Assembly: GCF_006094435.1 (NCBI RefSeq)
Contig: NZ_CP034783.1
Location: 2,135,001-2,199,000, forward strand
Direction of reading: 5' to 3'
Source of the DNA: Pseudomonas sp. MPC6
Lineage (GTDB): Bacteria; Pseudomonadota; Gammaproteobacteria; Pseudomonadales; Pseudomonadaceae
DNA length: 64,000 nucleotides
The position numbers and the translations under genes are program-made. Within the stretch, counting starts at the first letter, position 1. Each line of letters opens with the position of its first letter. Shown here one piece after another: positions 34,535 to 43,750 of the stretch. The notes under the pieces were generated by a model. That model was given only the letters and a program-made list of their open reading frames with translations, did not search any database and was not told the origin of the DNA.

Positions 34535-34900
34535 GTGCGCAAAATGGTCTTGGTAATCGCGGTACTGGCACTGGCGGGATGCGGTGAGGGCAAGCGTCCT
34601 GACGTGCCAAAGCCGCAGACAACAGCGGCGACCGCACCGGTGGCGGCCTCTGCACCCCAGTGGGATCTGGAGGTGCGAGGCGAAATAACCCAGGCTGTCA
34701 GCGACCTCAGCGGCTGGCTGATCGAGCATAGTTTCGTATCCAGTGTCGTCAAGGAAAATGGCAAGACGCGGATTCTGCTCGGGCCATTCAATTCCAGGGC
34801 CGAGGCCGAGGCCAAGCAGGCTGAAGTAGCCGCGGCGCTCACCCGGGCGAAAAAACAGAACATCGAATTGCTGGTCGTCGAACACACAGCGCCCCTGTAG
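34535..34900 (+). CDS. SPOR-domain lipoprotein
   Basis: 121 residues starting at GTG (ATG three codons later is possible), with AGGGAA upstream. The N-terminus is a lipoprotein signal with lipobox LALAGC (Cys16). A Pro/Ala-rich linker leads to a SPOR-like domain (about 45-115; WLIEHSFVSSVVKENGKTRILLGPFNSRAEAEAK). A peptidoglycan-binding envelope role is likely. Confidence 0.78.
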   Translation: MRKMVLVIAVLALAGCGEGKRPDVPKPQTTAATAPVAASAPQWDLEVRGEITQAVSDLSGWLIEHSFVSSVVKENGKTRILLGPFNSRAEAEAKQAEVAAALTRAKKQNIELLVVEHTAPL

Positions 34901-34912
34901 GACGCTGCCCCC

Positions 34913-35015
34913 CTGTAAGGAGCGAGCTTGCTCGCGAAGGCCTCAAGGGCGACGCGTTCATTCAGACGATATGCGTCATCGTTGACGTCCATCGCGAGCA
35001 AGCTTGCTCCTACAG
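34913..35015. repeat. REPIN, third REP subfamily
   Basis: Inverted pair with core AGGAGCGAGCTTGCTCGCGA at the left and its complement at 34991-35015. The inner loop shares the start GAAGGCCTCAAGGGCGACG with the REPIN at 26871-26970, showing recent common descent. Confidence 0.83.
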
Positions 35016-35031
35016 CGCCAGCACCGAACGC

Positions 35032-35721
35032 TTAACCGCACGCCTTCATATCCACCGGGCCGACAAACTCGTTGCCGCGCCCCATCACGCAGCCCACGCT
35101 CTGGTTGCGCTGACGTTCCCAGGCCTCGACCGGATAGGTTTTGTTCCAGGCTTCGTACAGTTGCCGATCCTGTTTCGACAGGCGCAAACCATACTGCTTG
35201 CTCATGTAGAAGTACGTCCGGGCGATCATGCCGCGAATGGAAGGGCGGGGCATGACCTTCTTCGCCTTGAAGTCGACCTGGGTCAGGCACGAACCGTATT
35301 GACCGGTTTGCACCGGCAGCCAGCCGAAACTGAAATTGCTGCGATCGCCGTTCACCTCTCCGATGCTCGGCACCAGGTTATGCAGGTCGGCCTCGGCCTT
35401 CTGGTAGACCGGATCGTAGCGCGTGCAGTTCTTGCGCCCGCCTTCTTGCCAGCACTGACGCTGATGGCCGATCTGCCAGGCCGGGACAATGTGTTCCCAC
35501 TCGATGCGGGACGCACGCTTGGCGTTTTTGCGCGGGACATATCCGCAGGCCGCGAGATTGACCTTGTTGCCGGAGTATTTGCAGCCGCAATAAAACTCGG
35601 TGGATTGCGGGGCGTACAACTTCCAGGCGACTTTCTTGGCTTCGCTGAAGGTGCGTGGGGCGCCCGCCTGGGCGCCAAGGGTGATCAACAGAAACAGCAA
35701 AGCAAACCAGCGGACACTCAT
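35032..35721 (-). CDS. endA: endonuclease I (periplasmic/secreted DNase)
   Basis: 229 residues. The signal peptide is MSVRWFALLFLLITLGAQA. The endonuclease I catalytic region is present: RIEWEHIVPAW (general base His77) and, further on, LHNLVPSIGEVNGDRSNFSFGW for metal binding. Cysteines in CGCKYSGN and elsewhere fit the disulphide-rich fold. It degrades extracellular or periplasmic double-stranded DNA. The start is 4 nt after the upstream DUF1654 gene, so both share the promoter with the LexA-like box. Confidence 0.9.
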   Translation of the reverse strand: MSVRWFALLFLLITLGAQAGAPRTFSEAKKVAWKLYAPQSTEFYCGCKYSGNKVNLAACGYVPRKNAKRASRIEWEHIVPAWQIGHQRQCWQEGGRKNCTRYDPVYQKAEADLHNLVPSIGEVNGDRSNFSFGWLPVQTGQYGSCLTQVDFKAKKVMPRPSIRGMIARTYFYMSKQYGLRLSKQDRQLYEAWNKTYPVEAWERQRNQSVGCVMGRGNEFVGPVDMKACG

Positions 35722-35725
35722 CGAC

Positions 35726-35965
35726 TCAATCTTCCTTCGGCACAACCCAGAAAATCTGCACGCCGCCATCGTCGCGATAAGCGAGGGTGACGTTGTCGTT
35801 CTCATCGATTTCTTCGAGCAGCTGTTCCCACTCGTCCACGGGTTCGTCCGGCAGACGGAAGATCAAGGCGGCTTTGGCTTTTTGCGCGGAGGGGGAGTTG
35901 ATGATTTTCTGCACGCGAAGACCCATGCGTACATAGGTGTCGGGAGAAACAGGGGTAGAGGCCAC
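35726..35965 (-). CDS. DUF1654 family protein
   Basis: 79 residues from a GTG start that has AAGGA 8 nt upstream; upstream ATG codons in frame (35995, 36016) lie in the promoter/operator and have no such site. The sequence TPVSPDTYVRMGLRVQKIIN and the conserved FRLPDEPVDEWEQLLEEIDE block are typical of the Pseudomonas DUF1654 family of unknown function. It forms an operon with endonuclease I. Confidence 0.8.
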   Translation of the reverse strand: MASTPVSPDTYVRMGLRVQKIINSPSAQKAKAALIFRLPDEPVDEWEQLLEEIDENDNVTLAYRDDGGVQIFWVVPKED

Positions 35966-35983
35966 AGGATTATCCTTATTAAG

Positions 35984-36024
35984 CTGTACGTGCATACAGT
36001 ATTTAACTGTAGGCATTTTCGCAA
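35984..36024 (-). promoter_or_regulatory. promoter with LexA-like SOS box for DUF1654-endA
   Basis: On the minus strand CTGTATGCACGTACAG (35984-35999) fits the LexA box CTG-N10-CAG, and with flanks TACTGTAT it matches the E. coli/Pseudomonas consensus well. TTGCGA (36019-36024) and TACTGT (35996-36001) are 17 bp apart and could be the -35 and -10, placing the box over the -10. Confidence 0.6.
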
Positions 36025-36105
36025 CTACTTAAAATTCAAGAAATTCTCTCTGACAGCGGTTTTTCGCTTTTGATGTAGGACGGCGGAGATTTTTATTGGG
36101 GTCAA

Positions 36106-36159
36106 ACCACTCGCCAAAAGGGCGAGTGGTGAGCGATGCCCGACCGGAACCGGTCGGGC
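36106..36159 (-). terminator. double hairpin after the asparaginase gene
   Basis: Two adjacent 10-bp perfect hairpins: GCCCGACCGG / CCGGTCGGGC (36138-36159) nearest the gene, then ACCACTCGCC / GGCGAGTGGT (36106-36130) followed on the minus strand by TTTG. The second is the likelier terminator. Confidence 0.65.
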
Positions 36160-36168
36160 GAGGGCGCA

Positions 36169-37278
<1,110 letters not shown>

Positions 37279-37397
37279 TCAGACGGTGCTGATGCAGGTT
37301 CATCTAGATACGCCCCAAGGCGAGCTGAACGCTGGGGTTTACCAGAGGGAGCAGGATTCATACCAGACATGCCTTGTATCGGTAATAACTCGTAACC

Positions 37398-37415
37398 TAA
37401 TGATTTTTATCATTA
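37398..37415. promoter_or_regulatory. inverted repeat upstream of the asparaginase gene
   Basis: Arms TAATGAT and ATCATTA separated by TTTT. Spacing (TGAT-N4-ATCA) is that of ANR/FNR-type sites, though the outer bases differ from TTGAT; a Fur-like reading is also possible. It lies about 140 bp before the asparaginase start and 165 bp before the rbs promoter. The remaining sequence 37261-37579 shows no gene. Confidence 0.35.
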
Positions 37416-37579
37416 ATTTTTAAACATTTTTAAACTAGCCAGCATTGGGTCGTCCGGATTTCCGAACGGCTGTGGCATTCGTGTTCGGCTCTCCGAGCGC
37501 CCGACCCCGGTTGGCATTGCCGATTTACCAGAATGCCTGTCTCTGCCATGCAAAATCACCAAACAGCGCTAGGCCGTCG

Positions 37580-37630
37580 TTGACAAATGTCGGCAGCATT
37601 CGCATAGTCCGGTTAACGCAAACGTTTGCG
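37580..37630 (+). promoter_or_regulatory. rbs operon promoter and RbsR operator
   Basis: TTGACA (37580-37585), 17-bp spacer, CATAGT (37603-37608), followed at 37617-37630 by the perfect 14-bp palindrome CGCAAACGTTTGCG, the central-CG operator type used by LacI/PurR/RbsR-family repressors. The operator spans the expected transcription start, so RbsR (encoded four genes downstream) should block initiation until ribose is present. Confidence 0.75.
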
Positions 37631-37722
37631 CCGCACTGCCGATGGCTTGATCAGCGGCGAGCGCGATGACCCTGTGCCAGTGCAAGCGTTGCTCACCATA
37701 ATCATAAGATCGGAGTGAAACC

Positions 37723-38679
37723 ATGAAGCTGCCATTCGCTGGACGTCTTCTTGCTGTCGCTATGCTGGCTGCCGCATCCGCCGCGTTGCCTGTCTCTTCG
37801 GCGTTCGCCGAAACCGCTGAAAAACCTAAAGTCGCACTGGTCATGAAATCCCTGGCCAACGAATTCTTCCTGACCATGGAAGACGGCGCCAAGGCCTACC
37901 AGAAAGACCATTCCGGCGAGTTCGAGCTGATCTCCAATGGCATCAAGGACGAAACGGATACGGCGAACCAGATCCGGATCGTCGAGCAGATGATCGTGTC
38001 CAGGGTCAATGCGCTGGTCATCGCGCCAGCGGACTCCAAAGCCATGGTGCCGGTGATCAAGAAAGCGATGGATGCCGGCATCACCGTGGTCAACATCGAT
38101 AATCAGCTGGACCCGGCGGTGGTCAAAAGCAAAAACATCACGGTGCCGTTCGTAGGCCCGGATAACCGCAAAGGCGCGCGCCTGGTGGGTGAGTACCTGG
38201 CGAAACAGCTGAAGGCCGGTGACGAAGTCGGCATCATCGAAGGTGTCTCCACCACGACCAACGCCCAGGCCCGCACCGCAGGCTTCAAGGATGCGATGGA
38301 CGCGGCGCAGATCAAGGTCGTCTCCTTGCAGTCCGGTGATTGGGAAATCAACAAGGGCAACCAGGTTGCCGCCTCCATGCTCAGCGAATACCCGAACATC
38401 AAGGCCTTGCTGGCGGGCAACGACAGCATGGCCGTCGGCGCGGTGTCTGCCGTGCGTGCCGCCGGCAAGGCCGGCAAGGTACAAGTGGTCGGCTACGACA
38501 ACATCAACGCCATCAAGCCCATGCTCAAGGACGGTCGCGTGCTGGCCACCGCCGACCAGTTCGCGGCCAGGCAGGCGGTGTTCGGCATCGAGACCGCGCT
38601 GAAGATCATCAAGGGTGAGAAAGTCGACAGCGGCGTCAATGGCGTCATTGAAACGCCGGTAGAGCTGGTGACCCAGTAG
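37723..38679 (+). CDS. rbsB: ribose ABC transporter, periplasmic binding protein
   Basis: 318 residues, type I periplasmic sugar-binding fold. Signal peptide of about 29 residues (cleavage after AFA). Mature start KPKVALVMKSLANEFF and DNINAIKPMLKDGRVLATADQ match ribose/galactose-type binding proteins. GGAG precedes the ATG. First gene of the rbs operon. Confidence 0.92.
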   Translation: MKLPFAGRLLAVAMLAAASAALPVSSAFAETAEKPKVALVMKSLANEFFLTMEDGAKAYQKDHSGEFELISNGIKDETDTANQIRIVEQMIVSRVNALVIAPADSKAMVPVIKKAMDAGITVVNIDNQLDPAVVKSKNITVPFVGPDNRKGARLVGEYLAKQLKAGDEVGIIEGVSTTTNAQARTAGFKDAMDAAQIKVVSLQSGDWEINKGNQVAASMLSEYPNIKALLAGNDSMAVGAVSAVRAAGKAGKVQVVGYDNINAIKPMLKDGRVLATADQFAARQAVFGIETALKIIKGEKVDSGVNGVIETPVELVTQ

Positions 38680-38735
38680 TCCTTCTGGCGCCACAAACTG
38701 TGCTCGCCCATCCGGGCGGGCACATGGAGAGTTTT

Positions 38736-40289
38736 ATGTCAGTTTTCGCCCCGAACGCTGTCCTCTCGGTCAGCGGCATCGGCAAGACTTACGCGCAACC
38801 GGTCCTGACCGGCATCGACCTGACGCTGCTGCGCGGTGAAGTGCTGGCCCTGACCGGCGAGAACGGCGCCGGCAAAAGCACGCTGTCGAAAATCATTGGC
38901 GGGCTGGTGGCGCCGACCACCGGCCAGATGCAGTTTCAGGGCCAGGATTATCGCCCCGGCAGCCGGACCCAGGCCGAAGACCTGGGCATCCGCATGGTCA
39001 TGCAGGAGCTCAATCTGCTGCCGACCCTGTCGGTGGCGGAAAACCTGTTTCTGCACAATCTGCCCAGCCAGGGTGGCTGGATCAGCCGCAAGCAATTGCG
39101 CAAGGCGGCGATCGCGGCCATGGCCCAGGTCGGGCTCGACGCCATCGACCCCGACACCCTGGTCGGCGAACTCGGCATCGGCCACCAGCAAATGGTCGAG
39201 ATCGCGCGCAACCTGATCGGCGACTGCCATGTGCTGATTCTCGACGAGCCGACCGCGATGCTCACCGCCCGCGAAGTCGAAATGCTGTTCGAGCAGATCA
39301 CCCGCCTGCAGGCGCGCGGCGTCTCGATCATCTACATTTCCCATCGCCTCGAAGAACTGGCACGGGTCGCCCAGCGCATCGCGGTATTGCGCGACGGCAA
39401 CCTGGTCTGCGTCGAGCCGATGGCCAATTACAACAGTGAGCAGCTGGTTACCTTGATGGTCGGTCGTGAACTCGGCGAACAGATCGACATGGGCCCGCGC
39501 CAGATCGGCGCGCCAGCGTTGACGGTCACCGGCCTGACCCGTTCCGACAAGGTTCGCGACGTGTCCTTCGAAGTGCGGGCCGGCGAGATCTACGGGATTT
39601 CCGGTTTGATCGGGGCAGGGCGCACCGAGTTGCTGCGCCTGATCTTCGGCGCTGATACGCCGGACAGCGGCAGCGTGGCACTGGGCTCGCCGGCGCGGGT
39701 CGTCAGTATCCGTTCGCCGGCGGATGCGGTCGGTCACGGCATCGCCCTGATCACCGAAGACCGCAAGGGCGAAGGCCTGCTGCTGACCCAATCGATCAGC
39801 GCCAATATCGCCCTGGGCAATATGCCGGTGATTTCCAGCGGCGGCTTCGTCAAAAACACTGACGAGATCGCCCTGGCCCAGCGTCAGATCGACGCCATGC
39901 ACATCCGCAGTTCCAGTCCCACCCAGTTGGTCTCCGAGTTGTCCGGCGGCAACCAGCAGAAAGTCGTGATCGGTCGCTGGCTGGAGCGCGACTGCTCGGT
40001 GATGCTGTTCGATGAGCCGACCCGCGGCATCGACGTCGGCGCCAAGTTCGACATCTATGCCTTGCTCGGCGAGTTGACCCGTCAGGGCAAGGCGCTGGTG
40101 GTGGTGTCCAGCGACCTGCGCGAACTGATGCTGATCTGCGACCGCATCGGCGTGCTCTCGGCGGGGCGTCTGATCGACACGTTCGAGCGTGACAGCTGGA
40201 CCCAGGATGACTTGCTCGCCGCCGCATTCGCCGGCTATCAAAAACGTGATGCGCTGCTCAACGAAGCAGCGCCGAGGGATCTTTCATGA
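38736..40289 (+). CDS. rbsA: ribose ABC transporter, duplicated ATPase
   Basis: 517 residues with two ABC cassettes. The first has Walker A GENGAGKST and Walker B ILDEPTAML. The second has degenerate ATP-binding ISGLIGAGRTEL and signature LSGGNQQKVVIGRWL. The ATG at 38736 with GGAGAG upstream gives the normal RbsA length; the ATG four codons earlier is an alternative. It energises import by RbsC. The stop overlaps rbsC (ATGA). Confidence 0.93.
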   Translation: MSVFAPNAVLSVSGIGKTYAQPVLTGIDLTLLRGEVLALTGENGAGKSTLSKIIGGLVAPTTGQMQFQGQDYRPGSRTQAEDLGIRMVMQELNLLPTLSVAENLFLHNLPSQGGWISRKQLRKAAIAAMAQVGLDAIDPDTLVGELGIGHQQMVEIARNLIGDCHVLILDEPTAMLTAREVEMLFEQITRLQARGVSIIYISHRLEELARVAQRIAVLRDGNLVCVEPMANYNSEQLVTLMVGRELGEQIDMGPRQIGAPALTVTGLTRSDKVRDVSFEVRAGEIYGISGLIGAGRTELLRLIFGADTPDSGSVALGSPARVVSIRSPADAVGHGIALITEDRKGEGLLLTQSISANIALGNMPVISSGGFVKNTDEIALAQRQIDAMHIRSSSPTQLVSELSGGNQQKVVIGRWLERDCSVMLFDEPTRGIDVGAKFDIYALLGELTRQGKALVVVSSDLRELMLICDRIGVLSAGRLIDTFERDSWTQDDLLAAAFAGYQKRDALLNEAAPRDLS

Positions 40290-41263
40290 CGACTGCTACG
40301 TCCGCCGGCAAACGCAGTGGCAACTTCTATGGCCTCGGTACCTACCTGGGCCTGGCCGGTGCCTTGCTGGCCATGATCGCGCTGTTCTCGGTCCTGAGCA
40401 GCCATTTTCTGTCGTACGACACCTTCAGTACCCTGGCCAACCAGATCCCGGACCTGATGGTGCTGGCGGTTGGCATGACGTTCGTGTTGATCATCGGCGG
40501 CATCGACCTCTCGGTCGGTTCGGTGCTGGCGCTCGCGGCATCGACGGTCAGCGTGGCGATTCTCGGCTGGGGCTGGAGCGTATTGCCGGCGGCGCTGTTG
40601 GGGATGGGCGCCGCGGCGTTGGCGGGAACCATTACCGGTTCGATCACCGTCGCCTGGCGGATCCCGTCGTTCATCGTGTCCCTGGGCGTGCTGGAAATGG
40701 CCCGTGGCGTGGCGTATCAGATGACCGGCTCGCGCACGGCCTACATCGGTGACGCCTTCGCCTGGCTGTCCAACCCGATCGTCTTTGGCATTTCGCCGTC
40801 GTTCATTATCGCCTTGCTGATCATCGTCATTGCCCAGGCCGTGCTGACCCGTACCGTGTTCGGTCGCTACCTGATCGGCATCGGCACCAACGAAGAGGCG
40901 GTGCGCCTGGCCGGGATCAATCCCAAACCCTACAAGATCCTCGTGTTCAGCCTGATGGGGCTGCTGGCCGGTGTCGCCGCGCTGTTTCAGATCTCCCGGC
41001 TGGAAGCGGCGGACCCGAATGCCGGCTCCGGCCTGGAGCTGCAAGTGATCGCCGCGGTGGTGATCGGCGGCACCAGCCTGATGGGCGGCCGCGGTTCGGT
41101 CATCAGTACCTTCTTCGGCGTACTGATCATTTCGGTACTGGCCGCCGGCCTGGCGCAGATCGGCGCGACCGAACCAACCAAACGCATCATCACCGGCGCG
41201 GTCATCGTGGTGGCGGTGGTGCTTGATACTTATCGCAGTCAGCGCGCAAGCCGGCGGACCTGA
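40286..41263 (+). CDS. rbsC: ribose ABC transporter, permease
   Basis: 325 residues with eight to ten transmembrane helices. The conserved GGIDLSVGSVLALAAS and GRYLIGIGTNEEAVRLAGIN segments identify a sugar-type RbsC permease. Four-nucleotide ATGA overlap with rbsA. Confidence 0.93.
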   Translation: MTTATSAGKRSGNFYGLGTYLGLAGALLAMIALFSVLSSHFLSYDTFSTLANQIPDLMVLAVGMTFVLIIGGIDLSVGSVLALAASTVSVAILGWGWSVLPAALLGMGAAALAGTITGSITVAWRIPSFIVSLGVLEMARGVAYQMTGSRTAYIGDAFAWLSNPIVFGISPSFIIALLIIVIAQAVLTRTVFGRYLIGIGTNEEAVRLAGINPKPYKILVFSLMGLLAGVAALFQISRLEAADPNAGSGLELQVIAAVVIGGTSLMGGRGSVISTFFGVLIISVLAAGLAQIGATEPTKRIITGAVIVVAVVLDTYRSQRASRRT

Positions 41264-41266
41264 GTC

Positions 41267-42286
41267 ATGGCAACAATCAAGGATGTGGCAGCGCTGGCGG
41301 GAATTTCCTACACCACCGTGTCCCACGTGGTGAACAAGACCCGGCCAGTCAGCGAAGAAGTACGGGTCAAGGTCGAGGCCGCCATCAAGACGCTCGACTA
41401 CGTGCCCAGTGCGGTGGCCCGCTCGCTCAAGGCGAAAACCACGGCGACCATCGGCCTGTTGGTGCCCAATAGCCTCAACCCGTACTTCGCCGAACTGGCG
41501 CGGGGGATCGAGGATTACTGCGAGCGCAATGGCTATTGCGTGATCCTGTGCAATTCCGACGACAACCCGGACAAGCAGCGCAGCTACCTGCGGGTGTTGT
41601 TGGAGAAGCGTATCGACGGCTTGATCGTGGCGTCGGCCGGCGGCGATGCGGGGCTGGCGCTAGGCCTGGCGGGCGTGCGCACGCCGATGGTGATCGTCGA
41701 CCGAGGGCTGGAAGGGGTCGATGCCGACCTGGTGCGCATCGATCACGAGTACGGCGCCTATCTGGCGACGAAGCACCTGCTGGAGTTGGGGCATCGGGAC
41801 ATTGCCACCATCGGCGGTCCGGCAAATACCAGCGTGGCGCAGATGCGCCTGGCCGGTTATTGCCGCGCCTTGCAGGAGGCCGGTGTCACGGTGCCTCGTG
41901 AGCGCATGCTGGAAAGCGATTTCACCAGCACCGGCGGCTACAGCGCCGCGGCGATCCTGCTGGAAAACAATCCGCCCAGCGCGATATTTGCCGGCAACGA
42001 CATGATCGGCATCGGCGTGCTGCGGGCCGCCGCCGAGCGCAATATTCGAGTACCGACTGAACTGTCGGTAATCGGCTTCGACGATATCCAGATCAGCCGG
42101 TATGTGTATCCGGCGCTGACCACCGTCGGCCAGTCGATTCTGCAACTGGGCGAGATGGCCGCTGAAGTGCTGTTGCGCCGGATCGCCACACCGGCCATGG
42201 CCACTGATCAACGGATCGTGACACCCAGTATTGTCCTGCGCGAATCGACGGCGCCGCTGGCCGGTGTGTTTGACCACTACCGCTGA
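41267..42286 (+). CDS. rbsR: ribose operon repressor, LacI family
   Basis: 339 residues. The N-terminal LacI HTH ATIKDVAALAGISYTTVSHV is followed by the hinge helix (PSAVARSLKAK) and a periplasmic-binding-type effector domain (TIGLLVPNSLNPYFAEL; GFDDIQISRYVYPALTTV). Located inside the operon it controls. The 14-bp palindrome at 37617-37630 is its likely operator. Confidence 0.92.
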   Translation: MATIKDVAALAGISYTTVSHVVNKTRPVSEEVRVKVEAAIKTLDYVPSAVARSLKAKTTATIGLLVPNSLNPYFAELARGIEDYCERNGYCVILCNSDDNPDKQRSYLRVLLEKRIDGLIVASAGGDAGLALGLAGVRTPMVIVDRGLEGVDADLVRIDHEYGAYLATKHLLELGHRDIATIGGPANTSVAQMRLAGYCRALQEAGVTVPRERMLESDFTSTGGYSAAAILLENNPPSAIFAGNDMIGIGVLRAAAERNIRVPTELSVIGFDDIQISRYVYPALTTVGQSILQLGEMAAEVLLRRIATPAMATDQRIVTPSIVLRESTAPLAGVFDHYR

Positions 42287-42290
42287 ATCG

Positions 42291-42338
42291 AAAGCTCTGG
42301 AAACCAAAAGCTCTGGAAACCTAAAGCTCTGGAAAACA
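42291..42338. repeat. three tandem 16-bp repeats between rbsR and rbsK
   Basis: Unit AAAGCTCTGGAAACCA at 42291, 42307 and 42323, with one or two changes per copy and a degenerate fourth copy to about 42352. Found in an 86-nt gap of an otherwise tightly packed operon. Confidence 0.8.
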
Positions 42339-42372
42339 ATAGCTCCGCTGAAACCGAATTGATGAGTGACGT

Positions 42373-43290
42373 ATGCCAGCAAAAGTAGTGGTGATAGGCA
42401 GCCTGAACATGGACCTGGTAACCCGGGCACCGCGACTGCCCCGAGGCGGCGAAACGCTGATCGGCCAGTCGTTTGCCACGGTTCACGGTGGCAAGGGCGC
42501 GAATCAGGCGGTGGCTGCGGCTAGGCTGGGCGCGCAGGTGTCGATGGTCGGCTGCGTGGGCAGCGACGCCTATGGCGAGCAGCTGCGCGGGGCGCTGTTG
42601 GCCGAGCAGATCGATTGCCAGGCGGTCAGCGTGGTTGACGATTCCAGCGGCGTGGCGTTGATCGTGGTCGACGACAACAGCCAGAACGCGATCGTGATCG
42701 TCGCCGGGGCCAACGGCGCGCTGACGCCAGCAGTGATCGACCGTTTCGACCCGGTGCTGCAGGCGGCGGATGTGCTCATCTGCCAGCTGGAAGTGCCGGA
42801 TGCCACGGTCGGCCATGCACTCAAGCGCGGCCGCGAATTGGGCAAGACCACGATTCTCAACCCGGCGCCGGCCAGTCGCCCGCTACCGGCGGACTGGTAC
42901 GCGGCCATCGATTACCTGATTCCCAACGAAAGCGAGGCCTCGGCGCTCAGCGGTCTGCCCGTGGACTCCCTGGCCAGCGCCGAAACGGCCGCCGCCCGCT
43001 TGCTCGCCCTGGGTGCCGCCAAGGTGATCATCACCCTCGGTGCGCAGGGCTCGCTGTTTGCCAACGGCAGCGGCTTCGAACATTTTCCGGCACTGCAGGT
43101 AAAGGCTGTCGATACCACCGCGGCCGGCGACACCTTCGTCGGTGGTTTCGCCGCAGCACTGGCGGCCGGCAAAAGCGAAGCCGAAGCGATCCGCTTCGGT
43201 CAGGTCGCTGCGGCGCTGTCGGTGACCCGTGCCGGTGCGCAACCCTCGATTCCCACCTTGTCCGACGTACAGGCCTTCAAAACACCATGA
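42373..43290 (+). CDS. rbsK: ribokinase
   Basis: 305-residue PfkB-family kinase. Motifs: GSLNMDLV at the N-terminus, [16 protein letters not shown] (about 38-53) and the C-terminal [13 protein letters not shown] with catalytic Asp (about 253). Converts ribose to ribose 5-phosphate. Its stop overlaps rbsD (ATGA). Confidence 0.94.
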   Translation: MPAKVVVIGSLNMDLVTRAPRLPRGGETLIGQSFATVHGGKGANQAVAAARLGAQVSMVGCVGSDAYGEQLRGALLAEQIDCQAVSVVDDSSGVALIVVDDNSQNAIVIVAGANGALTPAVIDRFDPVLQAADVLICQLEVPDATVGHALKRGRELGKTTILNPAPASRPLPADWYAAIDYLIPNESEASALSGLPVDSLASAETAAARLLALGAAKVIITLGAQGSLFANGSGFEHFPALQVKAVDTTAAGDTFVGGFAAALAAGKSEAEAIRFGQVAAALSVTRAGAQPSIPTLSDVQAFKTP

Positions 43291-43691
43291 AGAAGACACC
43301 GTTGCTCAACGTCGCCCTGTCGCGACTGATCGCCTCCCTGGGCCATGGCGACCGGGTGGTGATTGGCGATGCCGGCCTGCCGGTGCCACCGGGCGTCGAG
43401 CTGATCGACCTGGCGCTGACCCACGGCATTCCGGATTTCGTCAGCACCTTGAAGGTGGTGCTCAGCGAAATGCAGGTCGAAAGCCACGTACTGGCCCAGG
43501 AGATCCTGCACAGGAAACCCTCGACACTGGCGACCCTGGATGAACTGGACGCCGAAGGTGCGCTGGGACGGCGTGAGCTGCTCAGCCATGACCAATTCAA
43601 GATCCTCAGCCGCCAGGCGCGGGCGATTGTTCGCACCGGCGAATGCCAGCCGTACTGCAACATCATTCTGGTGGCCGGGGTTACATTCTAA
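43287..43691 (+). CDS. rbsD: D-ribose pyranase
   Basis: 134 residues. [20 protein letters not shown] is the conserved RbsD segment, and the C-terminal [16 protein letters not shown] holds the active-site Tyr. It interconverts the pyranose and furanose forms of ribose for RbsK. Translationally coupled to rbsK. Confidence 0.93.
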   Translation: MKKTPLLNVALSRLIASLGHGDRVVIGDAGLPVPPGVELIDLALTHGIPDFVSTLKVVLSEMQVESHVLAQEILHRKPSTLATLDELDAEGALGRRELLSHDQFKILSRQARAIVRTGECQPYCNIILVAGVTF

Positions 43692-43750
43692 CGGCCACGT
43701 TTTGACGGCCACGTTTTAACGTTTGAATCTTCATGCACAAGGAGTGCGCC

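Noticed and set aside
34499..34540. sRNA of the RsmX/Y/Z type near rsmE
   Set aside because: Searched by eye for repeated GGA stem-loops and an upstream GacA palindrome around rsmE; none convincing.
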